The position numbers and the translations under genes are program-made. Positions 14,819 through 22,582 of a DNA stretch of 64,000 nt are shown here, one piece after another. A model generated the notes under the pieces. The model was not told where the DNA came from. It made no database searches and worked only from the letters and a program-made list of their open reading frames with translations. The DNA comes from Gilvimarinus chinensis DSM 19667 (GTDB lineage: Bacteria > Pseudomonadota > Gammaproteobacteria > Pseudomonadales > Cellvibrionaceae): positions 829,955-893,954 of the forward strand of contig NZ_KB898706.1 of the NCBI RefSeq assembly GCF_000377745.1. Reading direction: 5' to 3'. The first letter of the stretch is position 1; each line of letters begins with the position of its first letter.

Positions 14819-16105
14819 ATGGCTAACAATCTTTCAAGTAACACTATGACCAAAGTGGTCAAAGGCTTGGCGAAAGGCTTTGAGTCTTCCCAGGTATTGA
14901 CCAAAACCGTTAACACCAGTTTAGTTGCTGGCGAAGTTGATGCATCCACCGGCGATACCGTCTACCTGAAACGTTCTGTCGAGGCCTTGGCCCACGAAAC
15001 CGCAGGCGGTGACCTTACCGGTGTGACTGACTCAATCATCGCCGGTCGCGCCGCCGCGAAGGTACAGCCGTACATTACCACTTATGCGGATTGGACCAAC
15101 AAAGAAGAAATGCTGGAGCTGGATGAGCTGAGCGAATACCTCAAGCCTTACGCCACTCGCCTTGTTACCCAGATGGAGTTGAACCTTGCTGCATTTATGC
15201 AGAAGAATTCAGGCCTTCTGGTGGGTGCGCCCAATACTCCTGTAAGTAAGTGGAGCGATGTGGCTGCCGCCAATAGCATGATGGAAGAAATGGGCATTCC
15301 TACCCTGGAAAACGCCTATTACGTGATGAACCCTTTCACCCGTCAAAAGCTGGCCGACGCGCAAAACGGTTTAGCCTCTGGCAGTGAAGAGCTGGTGAAT
15401 CAGGCATGGCGTAAAGCTTTAATCGCGAAAGACTTTGGCGGCATTCAAGCGCTTTCGTCTAACGCGCTGAAGGCTTACACCGCTGGCGCTTGTACCACTC
15501 GTACCGGTACCGTGGCGTCTGCACCAGACCAAACCTACGTTACCGCCAAAGACACCATGACGCAGACTCTGGCGCTGACCGGTTTGGACGCCTCAACCAC
15601 TGACGCGGTTCGCGCTGGTGACTTGATTCGCATCACCCAGGCTGGACGCACCCGCATCAATCCGCACACCAAAGAGATCATCTTTGATGCGGATGGTGAT
15701 GCAATCCAGTACACCTATGTGGTGGTTACCGGTGGCGACACTGACGCTTCTGGAAACGTTACGGTAACCGTTTCGGCTGCCGCCATTAATGAAACCGACG
15801 GCGCGTACAACAACATCAGCACCGCTATTGAGGCGGGTGACACCTTCTCATTGCTGGGTAGTGCTGACACCGCGTACAAGCCTAACCTGTTCTTCCACCG
15901 TGATGCGTTCGCCGTATCCTCTATCAAGCCGCCCAAGCTTGAAGGCAGTGCGGACACCAAGTACATCACTAAAGGTGGCCTTACCATTCGCGTTACCAAG
16001 TTTGCCGACGCGATCAAAAACGTTCAGAAAATCCGCTTTGACCTGGTGCCGGTGTTTGCTTGCCTCAACCCTCAGTGGGCTGGTAACGCTTTCGGCGAAT
16101 CCTAA
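14819..16105 (+). CDS. Major capsid protein (P22 gp5-like)
   Basis: 428 residues, P22 gp5 being 430. The start MANNLSSNTMTKVVKGLAKGF, the TGDTVYLKR strand, and NAYYVMNPFTRQKLADAQ are strongly reminiscent of the P22 coat family (HK97 fold with an inserted I-domain, probably about 220-340 here). It builds the icosahedral shell. Confidence 0.92.
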   Translation: MANNLSSNTMTKVVKGLAKGFESSQVLTKTVNTSLVAGEVDASTGDTVYLKRSVEALAHETAGGDLTGVTDSIIAGRAAAKVQPYITTYADWTNKEEMLELDELSEYLKPYATRLVTQMELNLAAFMQKNSGLLVGAPNTPVSKWSDVAAANSMMEEMGIPTLENAYYVMNPFTRQKLADAQNGLASGSEELVNQAWRKALIAKDFGGIQALSSNALKAYTAGACTTRTGTVASAPDQTYVTAKDTMTQTLALTGLDASTTDAVRAGDLIRITQAGRTRINPHTKEIIFDADGDAIQYTYVVVTGGDTDASGNVTVTVSAAAINETDGAYNNISTAIEAGDTFSLLGSADTAYKPNLFFHRDAFAVSSIKPPKLEGSADTKYITKGGLTIRVTKFADAIKNVQKIRFDLVPVFACLNPQWAGNAFGES

Positions 16106-16117
16106 AAATCAACTTAT

Positions 16118-16141
16118 GGCGCTCTTCGGGGCGCCTTTTTT
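16118..16141 (+). terminator. Terminator after the coat gene
   Basis: GGCGC (16118-16122) pairs with GCGCC (16131-16135) around a TCTTCGGG loop, followed by six Ts. Partial termination here would raise coat expression over downstream tail genes. Confidence 0.7.
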
Positions 16142-16154
16142 ACAGGTGGCAACA

Positions 16155-16331
16155 ATGCAAGATCAAATACTGCAGCTGTTCAAGAAGATGGGCGGCGAGA
16201 TTTTGCCGTGCATGGTCCACAGCAAGAATTTAAAAGCTTTCGAGGCTGAAGGGTGGGCTAGAACCTACGCTGAGGCAGAAAAGAAAACCACCAAGCGAAC
16301 CACGCGAGCAAAGCAGAATGAAAGCGAGTGA
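16155..16331 (+). CDS. Small basic-tailed structural-region protein
   Basis: 58 residues from ATG 16155 (ACAGGTGG site). Begins MQDQILQLFKKMGGEI, with EGWARTYAEAEKK and then a Lys/Thr/Arg tail KTTKRTTRAKQ. Small head-joining or putative head-completion proteins with basic tails occur here in podophages; no certain family. Its 3' end overlaps the next gene by 14 nt. Confidence 0.6.
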   Translation: MQDQILQLFKKMGGEILPCMVHSKNLKAFEAEGWARTYAEAEKKTTKRTTRAKQNESE

Positions 16332-16743
16332 GTTAATCGGTGATGCCCTGGGGAAACTCGGGGTACGCGCTGCCAATCAGCCGGTGGAGCCTGACGACTT
16401 CGCCGTAGCTGTGCGCGAGTGCAATCGCATGTTCGGCACCTTCGCGTACTTGGAGCTCGGTTATACGCCGCTTGAGCATAATAGCGACGATGTGACCATT
16501 CCCGATTACGCGCAAGAGTGGGCGGTTTTGGAGCTGGCTTTAAGGCTGGCCCCCGACTTTGCTCCTGCCGAAGATTACGCGCTGCTTAAAGATCGTTTGC
16601 GCATTGCCAAGCAAGACATGCTTTTGCAAAACCAGACGATTGAGCCTATGAGCTACCCACCCACTTTGCCAACCGGCTCGGGTAATACCGGTGTTGGCCG
16701 TTTGTACGATCCCACGTTTTACCCCGGCCCCGAGGAAGAGTAA
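16318..16743 (+). CDS. Tail accessory factor, P22 gp4-like
   Basis: 141 residues. The motifs ASELIGDALGKLGV, ECNRMFGTFAYLELGYTP and the CEWAVLEL-type strand (EWAVLELALRLAPDF) match the P22 gp4 head-to-tail adaptor family (P22_Tail-4), which closes the portal after packaging. Length is slightly below P22 gp4 (166). It is followed without gap by a gp10-like gene, as in P22. Confidence 0.8.
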   Translation: MKASELIGDALGKLGVRAANQPVEPDDFAVAVRECNRMFGTFAYLELGYTPLEHNSDDVTIPDYAQEWAVLELALRLAPDFAPAEDYALLKDRLRIAKQDMLLQNQTIEPMSYPPTLPTGSGNTGVGRLYDPTFYPGPEEE

Positions 16744-18207
16744 ATGGCTAAGCGTACCGGCCGCATTGAGCTGCCCTTGGGTGGCGGGTTTTTTATGTCC
16801 CGCTCTCGCCAGTTTAGTGCGCAGCAGTGCACCAACTGGTACCCAAACTACGCCGAGGGCGATGCGCTGAGCCAAGTGAACCTTTACCCATCCCCCGGCA
16901 TTGAGGAAGTATTCCCCGATGCTGGCGGCGGTGTAGGGCGGGGCGCTTGGGTAATGAACGGTGTGCCGTACTTTGTGAGCGATACAAAGCTGTACCGCAT
17001 TGATCGCGCATTTGATGCCGGCGGTGCGGAGTCGTTAACCCGTGTGGAAATCGGGGATATTGACGGCAATGTTCGCGTCAGCATGGCCAGCATTAAAAAC
17101 CAGCTGGTTATCGTAGTGCCCGGCGGCAAGTCTTACCTGTACACCGAGGGTGGCACGTTAGACGAAATCACCGACCCTGACTTTAACGGCCCGGCGAATG
17201 ATGTAGTGGCGGTCGATTCGTACTTTGTGTTCTGTAAGACCGGGACCAATGAAATATTCCATTCGCAGATTAACCAGGGTGGTGACTACAGCGCGCTTGA
17301 TCGAACCGCCGTTAATCAGGCGTCCGAAGTGGTTGGCTTGCAGGTGTATCAAAACCAGCTGATTGCCTTGGGCCGCAACGTGATGGTGCCTTACCGCAAC
17401 GTGGGCGCGTCAGAGTTTGCTTTTGACCCACAGCCGGGCGCCGTAGTGGATTCGGGCATTGCAGCGGTTCACGCAAAATCAGCCAGCCGCGGTTCGTTCG
17501 TTTACATCGGTGGTGGTGAAAACGAAGAGCTGGGCGTGTGGGTGTTTAACGGCGGATCACCGGCGAAAATCAGTGATGAATCCATTGATTACCTGCTGCA
17601 GAACGCCACTGCCGAAGAAATCCAAGAGGCGTATGCGATTCGCCATTCACAGGGCGGGGCAGACTTTGTGGCCTTCACCGTAGGCAAACGAACCTTGGTG
17701 TATGACTTTGTGGCCTCGGGTTTGTCCGGTCAAAAAGTGTGGCACGAACGCAGCTCCCGAATTCCCGTGGGCGCCGATAAATTCTCTATTCAATGGCGGG
17801 TGTCGAGCGTTGTGCAGGCGTACAACCGCGTGTTTGTTAACGACATTTTAGATGGCCGCATTGGTCGGCTGGATGATGACGTTTACACCGAGTACGGCAT
17901 CAACATTCACCGAGTTATTACCACGGTTCCATTTCAACAAGCGGGCGTTCGTACTCGAGTATCGCAAATCGAAGCCTATTTCGATGCCGGTAATGACTCA
18001 GCAGATCGCGTGGCGCTGTCGTGGTCAGACGATGGCGGCTATACCTGGTCAAACCCCTTACTGCGCGGATTGGGCGCCTTGGGTGAGTACGGTCGTCGTG
18101 TAACGTGGTATCGCCTCGGCTCATTCCCCCGCCTTCGAGTTTTGAAGTTCGAATACACCGGCGCTAACCCTTGCGCCTTCAACAAGCTAATGGCGAACGC
18201 GCTGTGA
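16744..18207 (+). CDS. Tail accessory factor, P22 gp10-like
   Basis: 487 residues, P22 gp10 being 472. N-terminal CTNWYPNYAEGDALSQVNLYPSPGI, then repeated beta-strand blades (YFVSDTKLYRI, VSMASIKNQLVIVVPGG, WVFNGGSPAKIS) fit the beta-propeller-like gp10 packaged-DNA stabilisation protein. The C-terminal strands SWSDDGGYTWS and RLRVLKFEYTG also match. It forms the hub connecting gp4 to the needle and spikes. Confidence 0.85.
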   Translation: MAKRTGRIELPLGGGFFMSRSRQFSAQQCTNWYPNYAEGDALSQVNLYPSPGIEEVFPDAGGGVGRGAWVMNGVPYFVSDTKLYRIDRAFDAGGAESLTRVEIGDIDGNVRVSMASIKNQLVIVVPGGKSYLYTEGGTLDEITDPDFNGPANDVVAVDSYFVFCKTGTNEIFHSQINQGGDYSALDRTAVNQASEVVGLQVYQNQLIALGRNVMVPYRNVGASEFAFDPQPGAVVDSGIAAVHAKSASRGSFVYIGGGENEELGVWVFNGGSPAKISDESIDYLLQNATAEEIQEAYAIRHSQGGADFVAFTVGKRTLVYDFVASGLSGQKVWHERSSRIPVGADKFSIQWRVSSVVQAYNRVFVNDILDGRIGRLDDDVYTEYGINIHRVITTVPFQQAGVRTRVSQIEAYFDAGNDSADRVALSWSDDGGYTWSNPLLRGLGALGEYGRRVTWYRLGSFPRLRVLKFEYTGANPCAFNKLMANAL

Positions 18208-18446
18208 TTATTCCCCCGCTCAAAAGTGATGTGCTGGTCGACTCAAATGGTCGGCCCACTGAGGTGTTTTTCGCGTGGCTGGAAGACGTCACCAAGCAAG
18301 CCAATAAGTCTGATGTGGCAACCGGTGCCGGAACGCCAGAGGGCGCGGTAACCGCCACCAAGGGCAAATTCTACATCGATGAATCAGGGCCAGCCCTGTA
18401 CATCAAAACCACCGAAACGGGTAACACCGGTTGGTCTGCCGTTTAA
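18204..18446 (+). CDS. Small tail-region protein
   Basis: 80 residues from GTG 18204 (GTGA overlap with the gp10-like gene). Reads PPLKSDVLVDSNGRPTEVFFAWL near the N-terminus and a Gly/Thr-rich C-terminal half (FYIDESGPALYIKTTETGNTGW). It occupies the slot where P22 has the needle gp26, but is too short and non-coiled to be a gp26 homologue. No function assigned. Confidence 0.6.
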   Translation: MIIPPLKSDVLVDSNGRPTEVFFAWLEDVTKQANKSDVATGAGTPEGAVTATKGKFYIDESGPALYIKTTETGNTGWSAV

Positions 18447-18459
18447 ACAGTGAGGACTC

Positions 18460-19017
18460 ATGATAAACGTCTACGAAAACTTTTTAGAAAGCTATGATGA
18501 GCTAAAAGAGCATGCCCTTAAGGCTGACTACCCTGGTGTAGAGAGCCCGGCGGACGGCGTGACGTATCCGTATATTTGTGTCGATGTTCCGGAGAGTGTA
18601 AAAACTGAAGTCAAAGAGCGCCTGGATAAAATTCTTGGCCGCGAAGCAAAGATCAATTACCTGTTTTTGCGTAAATCCCCCGAGGGAGTGAAAGCCCCGC
18701 AAATTGCCCATCATGACCTATGCATGGGCGCCTTCACATTTATTTTGTACCTAAATGACCGCGAAGATGCGGGTACTGCGCTACTGCGCCACCGCGAAAC
18801 CGGAATGTGCTATGCGCCCGAAAGCGACACTTTCGTCAATGTGGCGCGAGGCGACCAAAACAACCCTGAGAAGTGGGCCATTCGCCACTTGGTAAAAATG
18901 AAAGAAAACCGCGCCATTGCGTTTGACTCCGGCCAATTCCATTGCGCACTGCCAATCAATGGGTTTGGCACAGAAACATCAGATTCGCGAATCGCGCTTA
19001 TCTGCTCTTTTTCGTAA
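18460..19017 (+). CDS. 2OG-Fe(II) oxygenase-like protein in the virion cassette
   Basis: 185 residues. The probable iron ligands are the His-x-Asp in IAHHDLCMG (about 86-90) and the distal His in GQFHCALP, followed by SRIALI supplying the usual Arg for 2-oxoglutarate. ILYLNDREDAGTALL between them is the typical double-stranded beta-helix core. DUF6445-like. It would hydroxylate a protein or small molecule; substrate unknown. Sits between tail-hub and ejection genes together with a GNAT gene. Confidence 0.7.
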   Translation: MINVYENFLESYDELKEHALKADYPGVESPADGVTYPYICVDVPESVKTEVKERLDKILGREAKINYLFLRKSPEGVKAPQIAHHDLCMGAFTFILYLNDREDAGTALLRHRETGMCYAPESDTFVNVARGDQNNPEKWAIRHLVKMKENRAIAFDSGQFHCALPINGFGTETSDSRIALICSFS

Positions 19018-19048
19018 GACATCCGCACCACTCTAAACGGTTAATCCA

Positions 19049-19489
19049 ATGATTCGAAACGCGAAGCCTGAAGACTTCGGGGCCATCTTGCGCCTGTCCG
19101 AAAGTTTTTGGCAGCACACCCAGTTCGAAGAGCCGTTCGAGCCCGAGCATACGCGGCTTTACGTGCAAATGGCGCACGACCACGGGCTGTTAGCGGTGGT
19201 GGAAATTTCCGGTGAGGTGGTTGGCTTTTGTGCTGCCATCCGCTCGCCTTTAATGGGCTCTACCAAAGCCCAGGTTGCAACAGAACTGGCGTGGTACGTC
19301 AGCCCCGCGCACCGAGGGGGACGAAACGGTGTAGCGCTGCTCAAGCACATGGAGCAGTTGGCCAAAGCTCAAGGCGTTAAGTACTGGACGATGTTGTACA
19401 TGGAATCCTCCATGCCCGACACCGTTCGCAAAATGTACGAGCGCCTTGGTTATTCGAAAGCAGAAACCAGCTACACAAAGGTGCTATGA
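19049..19489 (+). CDS. GNAT-family N-acetyltransferase
   Basis: 146 residues. Starts MIRNAKPEDFGAILRLSESF and has the acetyl-CoA-binding motif A region LAWYVSPAHRGGRNGVALLKHME (RGGRNG in place of the common R/QxxGxG/A) and a C-terminal MYERLGY motif. Acceptor unknown. Genes like this inside podophage tail-ejection regions may act on virion proteins or on a host target. Confidence 0.8.
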   Translation: MIRNAKPEDFGAILRLSESFWQHTQFEEPFEPEHTRLYVQMAHDHGLLAVVEISGEVVGFCAAIRSPLMGSTKAQVATELAWYVSPAHRGGRNGVALLKHMEQLAKAQGVKYWTMLYMESSMPDTVRKMYERLGYSKAETSYTKVL

Positions 19490-19490
19490 C

Positions 19491-21404
19491 ATGGCAGCAA
19501 TTACAGCGGCGGCAGTGGTTGCCGGTGCAACCGTTTACTCTGCAAATGAGCAGAAAAAAGCAGCGCAACGCGCGGCTGATAGGCAGGCTGAAGGCGTAGC
19601 AAATGCGCAAGACGCTGAGGCGTTAGGCCGCGCGCGCGCGTTACCGGCGGTCACCCAAGGCTACGACGATGCAATCGATTCGCTAAACGCAGGTACGGCC
19701 GAAGCTGGGCAAATCCTCAGCGGTGCGCAAGCCGATTCGGTGGATTTTCTCAATCAGGGCTTTGGTGCAGCCAATGACTTGATTGGTGCCGGATACAGCG
19801 AAGCCCGCAACCAATACGATCAAGGTTTTGGTAATGCCGAGAACCAGTTAACGCAAGGTTATGACGGCGCCCGCAACAACTACACCCAAGGGTTTGACGC
19901 GGCAGAGCAGAATTATAACGACGCCTTTGGTAATGCGCTGGCAGGCCTTGAGGGTGGATTTAATCAGGCAAGGGGTGATTTAGGTTCTGCCAGAGGGGCA
20001 GCATCAAGCGCCGTCAACAGCAGTTACAACACGGCCCGCAACGACTTCAATCAAGCGCATCAATCCGCCACCGATGAAACCCGCCAAGGCTACGGCGCCG
20101 CGCGCGATCAGCTAACCAATGACTACGGCGCTACCCGTGAGCAGTTGGTCGATCAATACGGCGTAGCGCGTGACGATTTAAACACGGGTCGCGACAACGC
20201 TATGGCCCAAATTGACCAGGGAAGAGCCGATGCGCAAAACACGCTGAACCCCTGGATTGAAACGGGAATACAGTCAAACGAAGCTCAGGCGGCGCTTGCA
20301 GGGGCGGGCGGTCCAGAGGCCCAGCAACAGGCAATCGATGCATGGACAGCTTCACCCGGGCAAGAGTTTTTGCGCAATCAACAAGAGCAGGCCTTGTTGC
20401 GCAATCAGGCCGCGTTAGGCGGTGGGCTGTCGGCAGATGGCCGAGTAATGACCGCGCTACAAGATCAGGCCTTTGGTCGTGCGCAAACCGATTTTGACAA
20501 CCACTTTAACCGCCTTGGCCAGATCAGTGACCGTGGTGCGACCGCGTCCGGCGCATTGGCAAACCTGCAAACATCACTGGCTCAGTCTGGTGGCAACATT
20601 GAGCAGGCCATGGCGCAAGCGCTTAGCGGCTTATCAGAGCGCCAAGGTAACGCACTGGCTGGGCTTGATACTTCGCTAGCAAACAACATCGCAGGTCTGA
20701 CCACGGGCGAGGCAGACGCTATTGCTGGGCTTGATATGGCCCTTGGCAACAACTTAGGCAACGCCAGCATGTGGCGCGGTGGCCAGCTGTCCAGCATCAA
20801 CCAGAACTACGGCAACGCCGCCGCCAACTTGGGTGCGCAGCAGGCTCAGTCCACGGCCAGCCTAAACCAAAACTATGGCAACGCATTGGCCGGTTTAAAC
20901 CTTGGCCGGGGCGAAACTATGGCCGGTTTGGATATGGGGCAGGCTAACGACATGGCAAACCTGGGCATGAACCAAGCCAACACTATGGCAGGGCTTGGCT
21001 TAAGTCAGGCGAACGATCAAAGCAACCTATTCTTGAATCAAGGGCAACAGCTTTCCGGCATGGCGACGAATTACGGCAATGCACTGGCCGGTCTTGCCAC
21101 CAACAACGCCAGCAACGTTGCGAACATGCAGGCTAACCAAGGTAACGCTATCGGCAACATCGAAACCGGCAGTGCCAATAACCAAGCTCAGCTTGCGCAG
21201 AACTACGGCAATGCGTTGGCCGGAGGTGACCTGTACCGCGCGAACAACACTGACCCATGGGCTCAGGGCATTATGGCGGGGGCGCAAATGTACATGGGTG
21301 GCGGCGGTGGCTGGGGGTCAATGCTGGGTGGCACTCAGCCAGCACAAAATTCGGGCTCGCAGGCCACGTTCGACCGTAACTTAAACAACGCGATGATGAT
21401 GTAG
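19491..21404 (+). CDS. DNA-ejection/internal virion protein with 11-residue repeats
   Basis: 637 residues from ATG 19491. After an N-terminal hydrophobic stretch (AAITAAAVVAGATVYSA) comes a tract of about 15 successive 11-residue units (NQGFGAANDLI, GAGYSEARNQY, DQGFGNAENQL ... DQGRADAQNTL), a central globular block (PWIETG...GGGLSADGRVMTALQDQAFG...FNRLGQISDRG) like podophage DNA-transfer proteins, then about 18 more units (SERQGNALAGL, DTSLANNIAGL ... AQNYGNALAGG) and a Gly/Met-rich tail. The strict period 11 is the hendecad of right-handed coiled coils. By position it matches P22 gp7/gp20/gp16 ejection proteins that build a channel across the envelope. Confidence 0.75.
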   Translation: MAAITAAAVVAGATVYSANEQKKAAQRAADRQAEGVANAQDAEALGRARALPAVTQGYDDAIDSLNAGTAEAGQILSGAQADSVDFLNQGFGAANDLIGAGYSEARNQYDQGFGNAENQLTQGYDGARNNYTQGFDAAEQNYNDAFGNALAGLEGGFNQARGDLGSARGAASSAVNSSYNTARNDFNQAHQSATDETRQGYGAARDQLTNDYGATREQLVDQYGVARDDLNTGRDNAMAQIDQGRADAQNTLNPWIETGIQSNEAQAALAGAGGPEAQQQAIDAWTASPGQEFLRNQQEQALLRNQAALGGGLSADGRVMTALQDQAFGRAQTDFDNHFNRLGQISDRGATASGALANLQTSLAQSGGNIEQAMAQALSGLSERQGNALAGLDTSLANNIAGLTTGEADAIAGLDMALGNNLGNASMWRGGQLSSINQNYGNAAANLGAQQAQSTASLNQNYGNALAGLNLGRGETMAGLDMGQANDMANLGMNQANTMAGLGLSQANDQSNLFLNQGQQLSGMATNYGNALAGLATNNASNVANMQANQGNAIGNIETGSANNQAQLAQNYGNALAGGDLYRANNTDPWAQGIMAGAQMYMGGGGGWGSMLGGTQPAQNSGSQATFDRNLNNAMMM

Positions 21405-21412
21405 GAGGCCGT

Positions 21413-22582
21413 ATGGTTGCTTCACAGGGTTCAATTTTAGCGGGCGTCCGTTCGCCTCGCCCTGACTTTGCAGGCCAGCTGATGGGCGCCATGGCGTTTA
21501 ATCAAGACATGCAGATGGGCAAACAGCGCCAGCAAATGAACGAGCAAGCCATTCGCATGAACGATCAGGCTATTCAGCAAAACGAACAGGCCATGAATGC
21601 ACCCTCACGGCCTGACTTGGAGCTGGCCAATACCAGGGCGCGGTTCTACGTGCGGGCAGCTGACCATTTGTTGTCGCTGCCTCCTGAGCAACGCATGGGG
21701 CAAGTTAGCCAGTGGGCCCAGAGCGGAATGCTGCAACAGTTGGGCATTGACCTAAGCGAAATAAAACCAGAGTCGCTCACTGACCGGGGGCTGCAGGGGC
21801 TGCAAGCTCAAATGCGAGCGGTATTGCCTGACGGTGCCCAATCCGTGCGAGCGCAATCTTCGGAAAACCTGCCGGGCGGATACACCAAGATCGTTATGTC
21901 TGATGGTTCGGTGCAGGTTAAATCTCCATCAGGAGAAACTCTTTCAGGCCAAGAGGCTGTAGACGCGGTGCGCAGTGCTTACGATTATGGCGTTGAACTG
22001 GAAAACCGGATATATGGAGCCCGTGAGGGCGGTAAGCTGGACACTCAGATTGAGAAGCGCCCCGAGGTTGAAGACCGGGTCACGCGCGCGAAAAAATCAG
22101 CTGAACAGGCCGAGACAAAAATTGGCGAGCTTTTTAATCAATATCAGGGCATTCAAAACACGATTAGCTCTTACGATGAAATTATAGGGTTGATTGACCG
22201 TGGCGCTGACACGGGCGCAATAGCGAGTCGATTGCCCAGTGTTCGAGCCGCCTCCATTGAGCTCGACAACGCGGTTAATAACCTTGGCCTTGATGTGATC
22301 GGCAATACCACCTTTGGCGCACTCTCCGAAAGTGAATTGGGTTTTGCGCTTGATTCGGCAATTCCTCGCAACCTCCAAGGCCCTGAGTTAAAAGATTGGC
22401 TCACGCGTAAAAAAGCGGCGCAACAAAAACTTGCCAATTACGTTAATGGCGCCATTCGGTACCTGGGTAACGGTGGAACCTTGGCAGGACTACAACAACA
22501 GCGTACGCAGCAATCAGGGCAAGGGGGCTCTTCGCAGGCGGCGAATACCAAAACATTTAACTGGGAGGATTTGCCAGAATGA
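21413..22582 (+). CDS. Ejection/internal virion protein
   Basis: 389 residues with an AGGAGG ribosome site. N-terminal Q/M/N-rich helical region (about 25-65), a middle domain with PGGYTKIVMSDGSVQVKSPSG, a coiled coil at 205-245, and a C-terminal block ALDSAIPRNLQGPELKDWL followed by a Q-rich end and NWEDLPE. This C-terminal arrangement is common in podophage internal virion proteins. Second of three consecutive ejection genes; overlaps the third by ATGA. Confidence 0.65.
   Translation: MVASQGSILAGVRSPRPDFAGQLMGAMAFNQDMQMGKQRQQMNEQAIRMNDQAIQQNEQAMNAPSRPDLELANTRARFYVRAADHLLSLPPEQRMGQVSQWAQSGMLQQLGIDLSEIKPESLTDRGLQGLQAQMRAVLPDGAQSVRAQSSENLPGGYTKIVMSDGSVQVKSPSGETLSGQEAVDAVRSAYDYGVELENRIYGAREGGKLDTQIEKRPEVEDRVTRAKKSAEQAETKIGELFNQYQGIQNTISSYDEIIGLIDRGADTGAIASRLPSVRAASIELDNAVNNLGLDVIGNTTFGALSESELGFALDSAIPRNLQGPELKDWLTRKKAAQQKLANYVNGAIRYLGNGGTLAGLQQQRTQQSGQGGSSQAANTKTFNWEDLPE

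Noticed and set aside
19746-21230. Coding repeats considered as a DNA-level tandem repeat or assembly artefact
   Set aside because: The 33-bp units are well diverged at nucleotide level while keeping the protein pattern, so this is a constrained protein repeat.
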